Assembly: GCA_017354895.1 (NCBI GenBank)
Contig: CP071496.1
Coordinates: forward strand, 2,418,001 to 2,482,000
Direction: 5' to 3'
Origin: Podospora comata
Taxonomy: Eukaryota; Ascomycota; Sordariomycetes; Sordariales; Podosporaceae
DNA: 64,000 nucleotides
Shown: positions 43,330 to 53,684 of the stretch, one piece after another
How the letters are laid out: each line of letters opens with the position of its first letter
Numbering within the stretch: position 1 is the first letter of the stretch
Position numbers and translations under genes: made by a program
Notes under the pieces: model-generated
What the model was told of the DNA's origin: nothing
The model's database searches: none
Seen by the model: the letters and a program-made list of their open reading frames with translations, nothing else

Positions 43330-43835
43330 TTATTTGGCAGCAGCAGCCTCCTTCTTCTTGGTTGTTGTCTTGGGCTATCAGGAAGATATGGTTAGTTGTG
43401 TCTTGAGTTATACCAGGAGGAGAGAGAGTTGTCTCACCTTCTCAGCTTTCTCGACCTTCTCAACCTTCTCGGCCTTTTCAGCCTTCTCAGCCTTCTCGGG
43501 CTTGTCGGCCTTCTCCGTCTTCTCGGCCTTCTCGGCTGCCTTCTTGGGCGCGGCCTTCTTGACAGCAGCCTTGGCCTGAAAGTCAGAGAGTTAGCCCGAT
43601 TGTGCCTGATATATCCTCCACACAACCTGAGGCGCAGCCGACATACCTTCTTCGCAACGGTCTCCTTCTTGGGGGCGGCCTTCTTCTTGGTTACACCGGT
43701 GGGTTTGGCGCCCTTGGTCTCCTCCTTCGCAGCCTTGGGCTTGGTGGTCCTCTTCACGGCAGGAGCGGTGTCGACAGTCTGAAAGACACGCGGCTTGGAA
43801 TTGCCGGTGGACGAACGGGTTCCTTCACGAGCCAT
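43330..43835 (-). CDS. Lysine-rich basic protein with EKAEK repeats, probably nuclear
   Basis: Exons 43835-43647, 43575-43438 and 43374-43330 encode 123 residues. Introns of 71 and 63 nt have GTATGT or GTGAGA donors, CTAAC/CTGAC-type branches and TTTCAG or GATAG acceptors. The protein is about one third Lys plus many Ala and Glu. The N-terminal part has MAREGTRSSTGNSKPRV and TKKKAAPKKETVAKK; the middle is a run of EKAEK/EKVEK units; the end is KTTTKKKEAAAAK. It resembles the tails of histone H1 or HMG-type proteins but has no winged helix, HMG box or clear AT hook. It may bind chromatin or RNA; this is a guess from composition. It sits alone between two long gene-poor spaces. Confidence 0.72.
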
Positions 43836-46762
43836 GGCTGATAATGTGGAATTAATCTGTGATTATCTGCTCCAAAAAAGTCAGTATGGATACACAAGTG
43901 AAGCGCGATCCCGCGAGAGCTTCAACTGTGTGTATGCGACGCGAAAGCAGTAAAAATTGCGCGATGCGCTCAGCAGACCACATGCGCGGGCAGCAGCTCT
44001 CAGCTTTTCTCGCGGCACAAACTGTTCAGGCAGCCCAACTTACGTGGAAAATTGGACAGCAAAAACGCGACGAACTTGCGCAGCGCAGCGAATGAAGCAA
44101 AATGGCGTAAAAGAGGAGAAAGAGACTTGTCTAGGGCAAACGATAGGAAGGGCCAAAAGTCGAAATGTCGCAAGGAAAACAAAAGGTGGGCGGCACAAAA
44201 ACAACGGGGTTGGGGTGCGGTGGGTGAGCAAGCAGAACACCACACACCACTCACACCTCCTCCATTATCATTTTTTGTGTTTTCTGCCGCAACCGCTACT
44301 CCGTACCGACCCAGCAATCTCTCCAACCTCCAATCTCCAATCTCCAGCGTCCAGGGGTCAGACAGTACCACTGGGCTTCCATCGTGTGTTTAGAGCGCTG
44401 GCTTTGCTGATTAGGGCATAAACAAAGAGAGCCGCCCTGGGTTAAGCTGTCCAAACCAGTGGATCTCGCCCGCCTGCCGGATGCTGTGCTGCTGCTCAAG
44501 TGCTGCTCGGCATTGCCGCGCGCCTGCTGAAGAGGAAGATGGAGAGAGGTCTGCTGACGATATTGTTCCAAGGAGCAGAAACACGTGGCGATCGACGAGA
44601 CAGCGCTCCCGCTGAGAGAGAGACAGGATCAAGAGTCTAGGCTCTGCCTGACTCTCTCTGCCAGTTGCAGCATTCCAGGCGGGCGTTCAATCGACCATGG
44701 TGGACTGGATTGGTGGTACAGGACGTTGAGGCCGCCTAAACTGAAGTGGTGACGTTCATGAGCATCTTGAGGTTGTCAAGACGAAACTCAACGGCGGGTG
44801 GCCCAAAATTTCCAAAAATCGTAGGAAGAAGGAGATTGAGTTGTTTGTTTTTTCCAACTTTGACTTTCCCTGCGTCTGTCAACTTGTGAGTTGGGAATGC
44901 ACGCCATAACGCGTGGGTCAACCGCTGTGGAGATCGGACCCACCACCCACCTTCGGGAGCGGCCAGCCACAACGCCGTTTGGTCACCCCGCATTTAGGGT
45001 GGGACTTGGCGGTTGAAGCTATTCAGAGCTCGATCAGAGCTCCAGTGTCCGAGCTTGGCATGATGCGGAGGAGATGCATGTTTTGATCACAACTCTGATT
45101 GAAATCAAATTCAAAACTGCCGAATGTCTGTTTCAGTCATATCCCCCACGCGAATTCGAGGGCGGCAGCTTTCCGTGCAGATGGCCAGGGTGCAGATTTC
45201 GATCACCAAGCGTGTCGGTGTTTCAACGGCCGTGAGATGTGAAAATGTGTGTCAGCAGATACAAGCCTGCGTTACGTAGCCTGCCGCGTAACCTCGAGCT
45301 ATAAGACAGCAGGCAACAGGAAAACCCACCAACATTCTATCCAATTTTGTTTTTGTTCTTCGCCCAACATTCAATATTTCTCCCAAGGTGGTGTTGGAGG
45401 CGGGGTTCGGCATCCCGGCACGTCACATCTCTGGGCTCTACCTATCGATACTCTGCACACTCGCATCACACGCATCCCAATCCCAATCCCAATCCGACAA
45501 GAGATCTTCAGACATCACACGACTCTCGACGTCCTTTTGTAATGCGCGAGTTACATAGCACTATTGCTACGCTAGGAGGCTATACTGGCTTCAGCTGTAC
45601 GAGTTGCTGTATCAGAACAGCACAAGAGCATAGCCACGCTCTCAGCGACCCAACTGCGCAGCACACACTGCATAGTCCCAGTTTTGGTGGGGTCGTTGTA
45701 CTACCGAGGCAGAATGTCACTGTCCGACGTGCTGTAGTATGCCGATTTCCAGCCGCTCTTGGCTATGGTCTATTTCCTGTTTCTGAGCCTCGTCAGCGCT
45801 AGGACAAAGGTAGGTATTGCAGCATAATAGTTACAGCCGGTCCAATATCTCCGAGCCACGGACCAAACGACACTCGCACTCGTGCGATATTTAGTTCCAG
45901 GTTGTACTCAATGCCACATGGGGCTTGGAGTGACGGTGGAGTGTCGACAGCCCAGGCTGGCTGCCATGGTCTTTTGTTTTGAGACGCCAATGACTCTGAG
46001 AAAAAAAGATCTAGAAGAAATCCTGGGCGATGAAACAGTTTGGATGACAGCACCGCATTCTTGTGTTGCTGTTTTGGGCATCAAGATGCAGGCTCGAGGA
46101 GTGGGCCGCCGCCCGCGCCTTACACCGCACAGCGCCAAGCCTTGTTCTTTTGACGGGATTGGCGGGGGAGGGGGTTGGTGGGTCCAGCCTGCCGGGGGCT
46201 TGCTTGGGCTTGCATTGGTTCCTGGCTCAAGCTCGGACTGGGTACCAGGGTACTTGGCCCCAGCTCTTGCTGTCACAGATGACGGGACCTTTGCCTTGTG
46301 CCTTGCGATGCCATGCCTTGCCCAGAAACTCGACCACCTCCTGGCTGTCTGAAGAAGAAGTGCTTTCGCGAAGAATTGGCGAATGGCCAGAATCAATAAA
46401 ACCTTGCCCCTCCAGGCCTCCACTATTCCCACCCCAACCAAGCCCCGACAACATCCAAACTTTCAACCTACAGCATCATCGACTCCTCCTGCTCTTCACT
46501 TCGGCACATGCGGTTGCAACAAACAGCCCACCACGAGACATGACCTAGCCCCTTTTAGCCTTGCCTGACACCTCAGCTTCCCCCCCCCCTGTATTCCTCA
46601 TACCTAATATTTTCTTCGGTCTCGGCTTTGACCTTCCCAACCATTCGAACGTCGGGGTTGCAAAAAGCTGCCGCCGCCGCCAACATAACGTTTTTGCGGC
46701 TCCGACCCAATTCCTCACTCGACGACCTTTAACATCGACGACGCGATCCAAGAACCGAGAAG
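43836..46762. other. Long gene-poor space (2.9 kb)
   Basis: No supported gene. Short simple repeats are present: AATCTCC-type units near 44318-44345 and about three ATCCCA units near 45475-45500. Overlapping open frames around 45880-46550 on both strands look like GC-rich noise. The last part is the leader of the GT32-like gene. Confidence 0.4.
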
Positions 46763-47854
46763 ATGATCGTGTCGCGCAATGCCTACCGTCTCGTCGCTAT
46801 CGTCTACGGCTGCATAGTCATCTACATATCCGCGCCCTACCTCTACCGGTTCGGGGACCATGTGAGACAGACGAACCCATTTTCGGGTCAGAAATGGATC
46901 GAGCAAGCCTTCGTCCCGACCGAAGCCGAGCTGGCATGCCTCAACGGCCAGTCTTCCTCGTTTGAACACCATCACAACCACCATACCACCGACGATTCCG
47001 AACCAATACCAAACATTGTCCACTTCAACTACGGGCTGAAGAACCCACTGTACAACCCGGGCGCGGGTCACTTTGATTTCCTCAGCTACCTCGCAATCAG
47101 GTCAGCCATCGTATCTCTCAAACCGGACGCTGTATATCTTCACTATACCTACCTCTCCGAACCACCCTCGCCGGACCCCAACGCCGACCCATTAACCAAT
47201 CCTTGGATTCGTCGGTTGTCAAAAGACATCACGTTAATCCACCACCCACCCACCTCCTCATCCGACCACTACGCTCACGTCTCGGACACATTGCGCCTCA
47301 AAGCCCTCCTGACAGACGGAGGTATCTACCTCGACATCGACGCCTTTGCCCTCCGTCCCTTTGACCACATCCTCGCCAACCCCTCGCCCCACGATGTAAT
47401 CCTCGGCGCAGAAGGCGGAAACCGCTGGGGTCTGTGCAACGCCGTCATCGCCGCCCGGCCCAACTCGACTTTCCTCACCAGGTGGCTAGAATCCTATAAT
47501 AACACCGACCTCTCCAAGGAATGGAATTACCATTCTGTGATTCTGCCAAAGGAGCTCGCCGAGGAGCACCCAAGCGAAGTTTGCGCCCTGGCGCCCGATG
47601 CGTTTTTCTGGCCGACATGGACGTGGAGGCATATTGACTGGATGCATGAGAGGTTGGACAAGGAAAAGGCAAAGTACTGGGAGGGCGAGATTGAGAGGCA
47701 TGGGGGCAGCTTGTTTACGAACCAGCTGGCGTATCATGCCTGGAGTCAGATGGCCTGGGAAAGGTATTTGAGGGAGTTGACGCCCGAGGTGGTGCGGGGC
47801 AGAGATACGAGGTTTAATTTGTTGATGAGGAGGTTTTTGGAGGATGATTTATGA
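46763..47854 (+). CDS. GT32-like DXD glycosyltransferase, type II membrane protein
   Basis: A single exon of 363 residues. The N terminus has a short cytosolic stretch and one hydrophobic helix (LVAIVYGCIVIYISAPYLY), the layout of a Golgi type II enzyme. The catalytic part begins with PIPNIVHFNYGL, a typical start for the family. DTLRLKALLTDGGIYLDIDAFALRP carries the metal-binding DID (DXD) motif. Further marks are GGNRWGLCNAVIAARPNSTFL and NQLAYHAWS. Members such as Och1, Sur1/Csh1 and the capsule-type transferases add mannose or other sugars from nucleotide donors. Which acceptor is used cannot be read from the sequence. Two more glycosyltransferase genes lie within 6 kb. Confidence 0.85.
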   Translation: MIVSRNAYRLVAIVYGCIVIYISAPYLYRFGDHVRQTNPFSGQKWIEQAFVPTEAELACLNGQSSSFEHHHNHHTTDDSEPIPNIVHFNYGLKNPLYNPGAGHFDFLSYLAIRSAIVSLKPDAVYLHYTYLSEPPSPDPNADPLTNPWIRRLSKDITLIHHPPTSSSDHYAHVSDTLRLKALLTDGGIYLDIDAFALRPFDHILANPSPHDVILGAEGGNRWGLCNAVIAARPNSTFLTRWLESYNNTDLSKEWNYHSVILPKELAEEHPSEVCALAPDAFFWPTWTWRHIDWMHERLDKEKAKYWEGEIERHGGSLFTNQLAYHAWSQMAWERYLRELTPEVVRGRDTRFNLLMRRFLEDDL

Positions 47855-48638
47855 TGGGGTTGAGGAGGTGTTTGTGTATATCATGAAACGGCGTTTTTGG
47901 TCTTTTTTGGTAGGTGAGCGATTTGGCAAAGGAGGAAGAAGAGTATTGTTAATGGCTGATGACGATGGGAAGCGGCGGTGTTGGACATTGGGACAAAGGA
48001 GCATGGTAGCGGTTGGTTTTTTCTTCCGTTTCTTTTCTCTTTTTGAATCTTGATAAAGATACCCCAGGTTTATGTCGCGCATCTATAAACCCTCCGACGA
48101 TTTTAGATACAGTATGGCATTGAACTGTTTCGTTCGTTTATTTGGTCTTTTTTTTTTTGGTACATTTTGGAAGAGAGAGCACATATACACAAATGATAAT
48201 GATATAATATTTTGACAAAGAAGGAACAAGTAGGTCGAGGCCTGTGCCAAGATGGGAGTGTTTCTTGTTCCTGACCCCTATTGGAGTGATGGGAAAACTT
48301 GGGCAGGCTTGAGGTTTGGTTCTGCATGGTACTTGTGTGGGTTGATGGGTAGGTAGGGTACAAGTCCGAGAAAATATCCGTATGATCAAATCGGCCGAAG
48401 GTACGGGCGATTGGCGGTTTCTTTTCTGGGTATTATCTAATTATAGGATTTGATCTTTTTTTTATATGAGATCTTGGCCTCCTTTATATTACATCTCCTC
48501 GTCCATGCCCCCCACCCCTTGCTTCAACACCAGAAACTCCTCGCCATCGCTTTTCAACGAGAAAAAGAAACCACCATGCTCTCTCTCATGTACATCAAAC
48601 ATTAACACAATATTTACCTCTCAACCCCCCCCCCACCC
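47855..48638. other. Convergent intergenic space, no gene seen
   Basis: Space between the converging GT32-like and KTR-family genes. AT-rich sequence with T runs (48150-48159, 48460-48470) probably holds both poly(A) sites. Confidence 0.45.
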
Positions 48639-50015
48639 CTAAGCCCACCAACTCCTCAACCACCCCAACGTCCCCAACCTCCTGCTCTTGTTTGGCTGCG
48701 TCAACCGGTTCAGGCAATAACTCGCATGGTTCCTCGTCCGGCTGCCATCGCACTCGCATCGACACCCAATCCCATCCTCCCTCTCTTCTCGAACTTCAAA
48801 CGCCGGCCCCCCCAGGACTTCGCTCTGCAGTAACTGTCCTCCCGGGGCGTTGGCAGGACATTGGAAGTACCAATCATGCCTATACCCAATATCCTCAAAG
48901 TGGTGAACCTTGTGCGAATCAAGCAGCATCGCCAGCGCGAGCGAATGCACCGGTGCATCTCCCCACTGTTTTCTCATGATCAGCATCAAATTCTTTCCAA
49001 GTCAGAAAAAGGGGGTTAGGGTACTCACCCTCTCCTCATAAAAACCCCCCCTCTCGTCCAACCTCTCAAACAAATCCTGATAAGCATTACTCCTGAAAAA
49101 GTCCAAACTCGCAATCTCGAAATTGCTCCAGTAATGGCACAAATTCCACCCGTCCCCACGCCCGTCCCTATGCCCCAACCCGCTCATCATTTTCCTGATC
49201 GGCCAAGGAAGCCAGCTCGGGCTCACCATCGCCTTCCACAGCTCGGTGGTCCGATAATCCTGCTCCTCCTTCCAGTCAGCCACCGCCCGAAACAACCCCG
49301 GGCACGTCGCCGGCTCCTTAGGCAGCGCGACGGTAAACCCGTACACCTTTTCATGCTTGGCCATCTCCACAAACGGGTCGTACGTCAGCGCGCAGTAGAA
49401 TTCCACGTCCGGTTCAATCCGCCAGTACCATTTGTACTCCCTCAGCGCCTTTAGCGTGTAAAACTTGCCCGAATAAAACCTGCACATGTGATGGTATGAT
49501 TCCAGCCCACCGTACAACACCCCCTGTTGGCCCTGCCTGTTTATCGCCTCTCGAGCGCGGTCTTGGTTTATATTCGCGGGGAAGCCCCATTCTTCCTTGG
49601 GTATGACCTCGAACTTTGCGCCGCCCGAGACGGTCTCGTTCATGGTTGAGACGAATTCCGGGTCCCAGTCCTCGTCGTTGAGGAAGACGATGGGGTAGTG
49701 GAACCAGCGGTTGAAGTGTTTTTCTATCGAGATTACGGTACGAAGGGCTTTTTCGACTTCGTGGTTGCGGGCGAGCATTACTATTGCTGCGGCTTCGCGG
49801 GGCGCCGAGGGGGAGAGGTCGGGTTCTTGGCATGAGGTGTAAAAGGGGACGTCGAGGTCGCGGGCTGGGTGGTGGATGGTGTAGTAGGAGTTGTGGAAGT
49901 AGACTTCGGTGAGGAGGGCGAGGAGGAGGAGGGTGAGGGGGATGCGGTAGGGGTGGAGGCGGGTTAGGAGGGTGCGGAGGGGGCCGCGGGGGCGTGTTAA
50001 TGGGGGGAAGAGCAT
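48639..50015 (-). CDS. GT15 (KRE2/KTR/MNT1 family) alpha-1,2-mannosyltransferase
   Basis: Exons 50015-49029 and 48965-48639 encode 437 residues. The 63-nt intron joins GFYEER to WGDAPVHSLA. A type II membrane anchor lies at about residues 20-42 (IPLTLLLLALLTEVYF). Family marks include AAIVMLARNHEVEKAL, FNRWFHYPIVFLNDEDWD, YHHMCRFYSGKFY, the active-site strand YWRIEPDVEFYC, WNLCHYWSNFEIASLDFF and the end HFEDIGYRHDWYFQCP. These Golgi enzymes lengthen N- and O-linked mannan from GDP-mannose. The tail has an extra Cys/Arg-rich stretch. The intron holds a telomere-like GGGTTAGGG (49013-49021), probably by chance. It is divergent from the GT69-type gene. Confidence 0.93.
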
Positions 50016-51089
50016 TTTGATGGGGCAGGAGGTTGGGATTTGAGGATTTTTCTGGGGGGGGGATTTTTTTTTCTGGTTTTGTTGTGAGGGAACTGTCGTC
50101 GTTGTAGTTGTCGTCGTCGTCGGGAGGAGTGGTATATAATCGTAATTGGCGGTCACCCGGTAGCGAAGGGGTATATATCGATCTGCCGAGAACTGGCGGA
50201 GAATGACAGAGAGAGGGAACGACAAGACAGAAAAAAAGACTGAGGACCAGCTCTGGAAAGCTATCGCGAGATGCTCATCTGGCGCTCCATGGCCGCGCGC
50301 CTTTGTGATTGCTCAACTGGAAAAGAAAACAAATATTGTACCTGGTCCCCGTCGTTTACCCTCTGGAGCCACTTCATAATTTACCCATCTAGCAAAGGCC
50401 AGTCCAGACCAGCCACAAGGGTCCATCCAAAGCTTCTGTGGCCCGTGCTTCCGCATGAGCTTAGCATTCTCTCGGCTAGTTCCAGAAGGGAATAGCGCTG
50501 TCTCTCCCCGACAAGGGGATCCGCTGCTGCAAACTGTTGGATGTTTCGGCTGATGCCAAGACACCGGCCAAGGAAGAGAGTGGCGTACCCGGCGGCAGTG
50601 CAAGGAAAATGCTCCAATTGCCAAATGTTGAAGAGAGTGCCGGTTTTCCAGATGTTGGTTCTTTGTGGAGAAAGAACGACTACGCGTCGTGCCCAACGTG
50701 TAACCACAACTGGGGGGATGATCGCATGTCGGAAAGTGATGCCAGTTCTTTTTACGAGATCCCCCACTGGGCAAGCCTGGCTGGGTGGTGGTCGCCAAGC
50801 GGTGATGAGCCCAAGTTACTATATAGTCCATCTCGTCCGCCTTGTGCTCCCCTCACCTTCAAAACCGACTCAGCTGACGATCAATTGGACAAGGCTATCC
50901 CCGTTGTACAGCCGCTGAAAAAAGACCCGTTCCCTTTTCCACTGCCGCATTTCCTCTTTCTCCCTTACCTCGACTCGATTCTATAAGAGTCTCTTTTTTT
51001 TGTTCTGTAAATATTTGAGCCCGCCTCCATGTCCAACGACATGCCCTCGTTACTCTCCCTCACCCAGTAGACACAAAAGCAAAAAAAAA
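50016..51089. promoter_or_regulatory. Divergent promoter of KTR and CAP59-like genes
   Basis: About 1.07 kb between two outward glycosyltransferase genes. A (GTC)n-type microsatellite near 50094-50120 lies in the KTR leader. The ATG at 51090 is preceded by a run of A. A 149-codon open frame (50537-50986) lacks family features and is not counted as a gene. Confidence 0.45.
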
Positions 51090-52883
51090 ATGAAAGACCC
51101 CGTCAACTACGACCACTGTCTCTACGACACCGACTCAGACGATCATGAAACCCACGAATTCCTCCGCCGCTCCAGCTGGGACAACCACCACCGCAACCTA
51201 ACCCACCTCCACACCAAATACATCACCCCCACCAAACCCTACCTCCTCAAAGCCCAACGCTTCCTCTCCCGCCTCCGCCTCCTCCGCCGAACAGCCTGGC
51301 GCGCGACCCCCCGACCCCTCATCCTCCTCCTCAAATCCCTCCTCCTCTTCCTCACCTCGATCCTCATCCTCACCCCCATCTTTCTGCCGTCCTACAACAA
51401 CCCCCCAATACACTACTCCCAAACCCTCCACGCCTGCCGCGGCACCTCCCCCCGCGAAGGCTGCGCAAACCTCTTCAACGAGCAAGTCTTCATCGCCACA
51501 ATCCTCTACGACAAAAACGGCAAGCTCGCCTCAGGCCCCTTCTCCGACCGCCTCCTCCGCCTCATCCGCATCCTCGGCCCCGACAACGTGTTCCTGTCAA
51601 TCTACGAAAACGACTCCGGCCCAAAGGGCAAAGCCGCGCTCGAGGAGCTCAAATCCCGTGTACCCTGCAAACACGCCGTCACATCCGACGACCACGTTTC
51701 CCTGGATGACTTCCCCACCGTCCTCCTCCCCGACGGCACACCCCGAGTAAAGCGGGTCGCCTACCTAGCCGAACTTCGAAACCGGGCCCTGAGACCGCTG
51801 GATCAGAGGACAAAGGAGGATAGGATCAACGGGGTCAGAAAGTTTGACAAGGTTCTGTTTTTGAACGACATCGTTTTTGACCCCATTGACGCGGCGAATT
51901 TGCTGTTCGGGACGAATGTAGACAAGCAAACTGGACGGGCGGCCTATGTCGCCGCGTGCGCGATGGATTTCTGGTTCGGACATAGGATGTACGACATCTA
52001 CGCCATGCGCGACGCGGACGGGTATGCGAGCTACCAGGCCATCTATCCCTTTTTTGGGGAGAGGGGGAGGGGGCTGTCCCGGAAGGATGTTCTCGAGAGT
52101 AAGGATGCGGTGCGAGTGAAGAGTTGCTGGGGGGGCATGATGGCTATTCAGGGGAGGTATGTTCAGAATGTGGAGGAGGAAAAACCAAGTGGAAAAGCGT
52201 GGGAGGAGGGGGTGGTGGCGGGACATACGATTGATCCGGGGAATCATACTCGTGCTGATGCTGATGCTGATGCTGATGCTGCTGTGACGGGACCGGTGAG
52301 GTTCAGGCATGAGCCCGGGGCATATTATGATGCTTGTGAGTGTTGTTTGTTTTCGGCGGATTTGACCGAGGCGGCGAAGAGGCAGGGGGATTTACCGGCT
52401 GGGACGATGAAGGGGAGTGAGAGCGGGATTTATGTCAATCCTTATATTCGTGTGGCGTATGAGGAGGGGGTGTTTAAGATGATTCATGTCGTGAGGGTGT
52501 GGGAGAAGCTGATCAGGATCATTTATGACCTTCAGACCAGGCTGTTTGAGCCGGTGGCGCAGAACCCTTTGAGGACGGTGCAGCCAGGGGAGACCTTCGA
52601 GGAGGAGATTTGGAACGGAAAGGACTGGGAGGTTGTTACTCGCGTTGGGAGGCCGGGGTTGTTTTGCGGTGTGAGGGAGATGCAAGTCCTGCGCGTTGGG
52701 GGGAAGAGGGCGGGGAAGAGTGGGAATAACTGGGCGAATACAAGAATACCGCCGGGGCAGAGGATGGAGTTTGCGACGTGGTGGGGGGAGATCTTGCCCG
52801 AGAGCTGGAGAAAGGATTATGAGGATACCCCTGAGGAGGAAAAAGACGAGTTTTTTTACAAGTTGTATTCTTGGGATAAATGA
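51090..52883 (+). CDS. GT69 (CAP59/Cmt1-like) mannosyltransferase family protein
   Basis: A single exon of 597 residues. A cytosolic N terminus is followed by one hydrophobic helix (LLLFLTSILILTPIFLP), so a type II membrane enzyme. The CAP59 domain follows: EQVFIATILYDKNGKLAS, LLRLIRILGPDNVFLSIYENDSG, KVLFLNDIVFDPIDAANLLF, AACAMDFWFGHRMYDIYAMRD and SCWGGMMAIQG. CMT1/Cap59 proteins act in capsule or wall glycan synthesis in Cryptococcus; function in moulds is less clear. A GCTGAT microsatellite (52254-52280) encodes an Asp-Ala run in a loop. The coding strand is C-rich to about 51760 and then G-rich. The ATG at 51090 is preferred over an upstream one because the extra residues are low-complexity. 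Confidence 0.88.
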   Translation: MKDPVNYDHCLYDTDSDDHETHEFLRRSSWDNHHRNLTHLHTKYITPTKPYLLKAQRFLSRLRLLRRTAWRATPRPLILLLKSLLLFLTSILILTPIFLPSYNNPPIHYSQTLHACRGTSPREGCANLFNEQVFIATILYDKNGKLASGPFSDRLLRLIRILGPDNVFLSIYENDSGPKGKAALEELKSRVPCKHAVTSDDHVSLDDFPTVLLPDGTPRVKRVAYLAELRNRALRPLDQRTKEDRINGVRKFDKVLFLNDIVFDPIDAANLLFGTNVDKQTGRAAYVAACAMDFWFGHRMYDIYAMRDADGYASYQAIYPFFGERGRGLSRKDVLESKDAVRVKSCWGGMMAIQGRYVQNVEEEKPSGKAWEEGVVAGHTIDPGNHTRADADADADAAVTGPVRFRHEPGAYYDACECCLFSADLTEAAKRQGDLPAGTMKGSESGIYVNPYIRVAYEEGVFKMIHVVRVWEKLIRIIYDLQTRLFEPVAQNPLRTVQPGETFEEEIWNGKDWEVVTRVGRPGLFCGVREMQVLRVGGKRAGKSGNNWANTRIPPGQRMEFATWWGEILPESWRKDYEDTPEEEKDEFFYKLYSWDK

Positions 52884-53684
52884 TAGGGTGGCACACACGT
52901 GTACATACATACACGTGGCCGGTCACCCGCCGTGATGTGATTGATTGTGTGCAAGATCACACGAGAGCAGCAGCATTTTTGGATATATATACACGGAGAG
53001 GGAAGTAACATTGGGCGAATAACTTGCATATTATAGAGTACTATAGTTCATATGCCTTAGGTACATCACAGCATACAACGGAGGATCGTGGGGGATTAAC
53101 GACTTTATTTCGCTGGATATCCTGTTGGCTTGGTTTTTGGATGGTAAATAACAGTAATGAGAAACCACTTCTAGGTTGAAGATGTGTTACCTTGCGGCGG
53201 GAATCTAGTGAAGCGTGATATGGAACAAAAGTCCCTTGGTGACCTCAACACAGAGCTTATCATGGAGTACAGCTCCTTACCTACAATTCATCTTCTATAT
53301 TTTTAATCGAGCCTTCTACTCCCTTCGATCATGTATATATATATATATCCCCTTAGCTGACATCCATCTGCACGCTACTGTCTCCTACATGTCTAGTTTC
53401 CTGCACTTGATATCCCCTCAATCTACTCTTCTCCCCCCACGAACGTCATTCTTGGCATCAATCTGGGGAACCCCTGTCGCAGATCGGGCCGGGCCTTGGC
53501 GTGCAGCTGCCATCCCATCTCCCATTTTCGACTTATCCTTCATTCCCGCTCACGTCATTCATCAGATCAGACTCCCAAAATACTGCAACTGAGATGTTAT
53601 ATTTCATTGCATCTCACCATTGCTACTCACTCTTTTTACTGCTAAATGCGGAAAACCTCCTTCATGATGACAACGACTCAGTGT
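52884..53684. other. Convergent intergenic space, no gene seen
   Basis: AT-richer sequence between the GT69 and GH74 genes, with a TA microsatellite at 53334-53349. It probably holds the 3' ends of both genes. Confidence 0.45.

Noticed and set aside
45882-46548. Overlapping open frames on both strands
   Set aside because: Three frames open at once in GC-rich DNA; none shows a family motif.
49013-49021. GGGTTAGGG in the KTR intron
   Set aside because: Short match in a pyrimidine-rich intron; no promoter context.
50537-50986. A 149-codon open frame in the KTR/GT69 promoter
   Set aside because: No signal, domain or codon pattern; has a chance CPTCNHNW that imitates a zinc knuckle.
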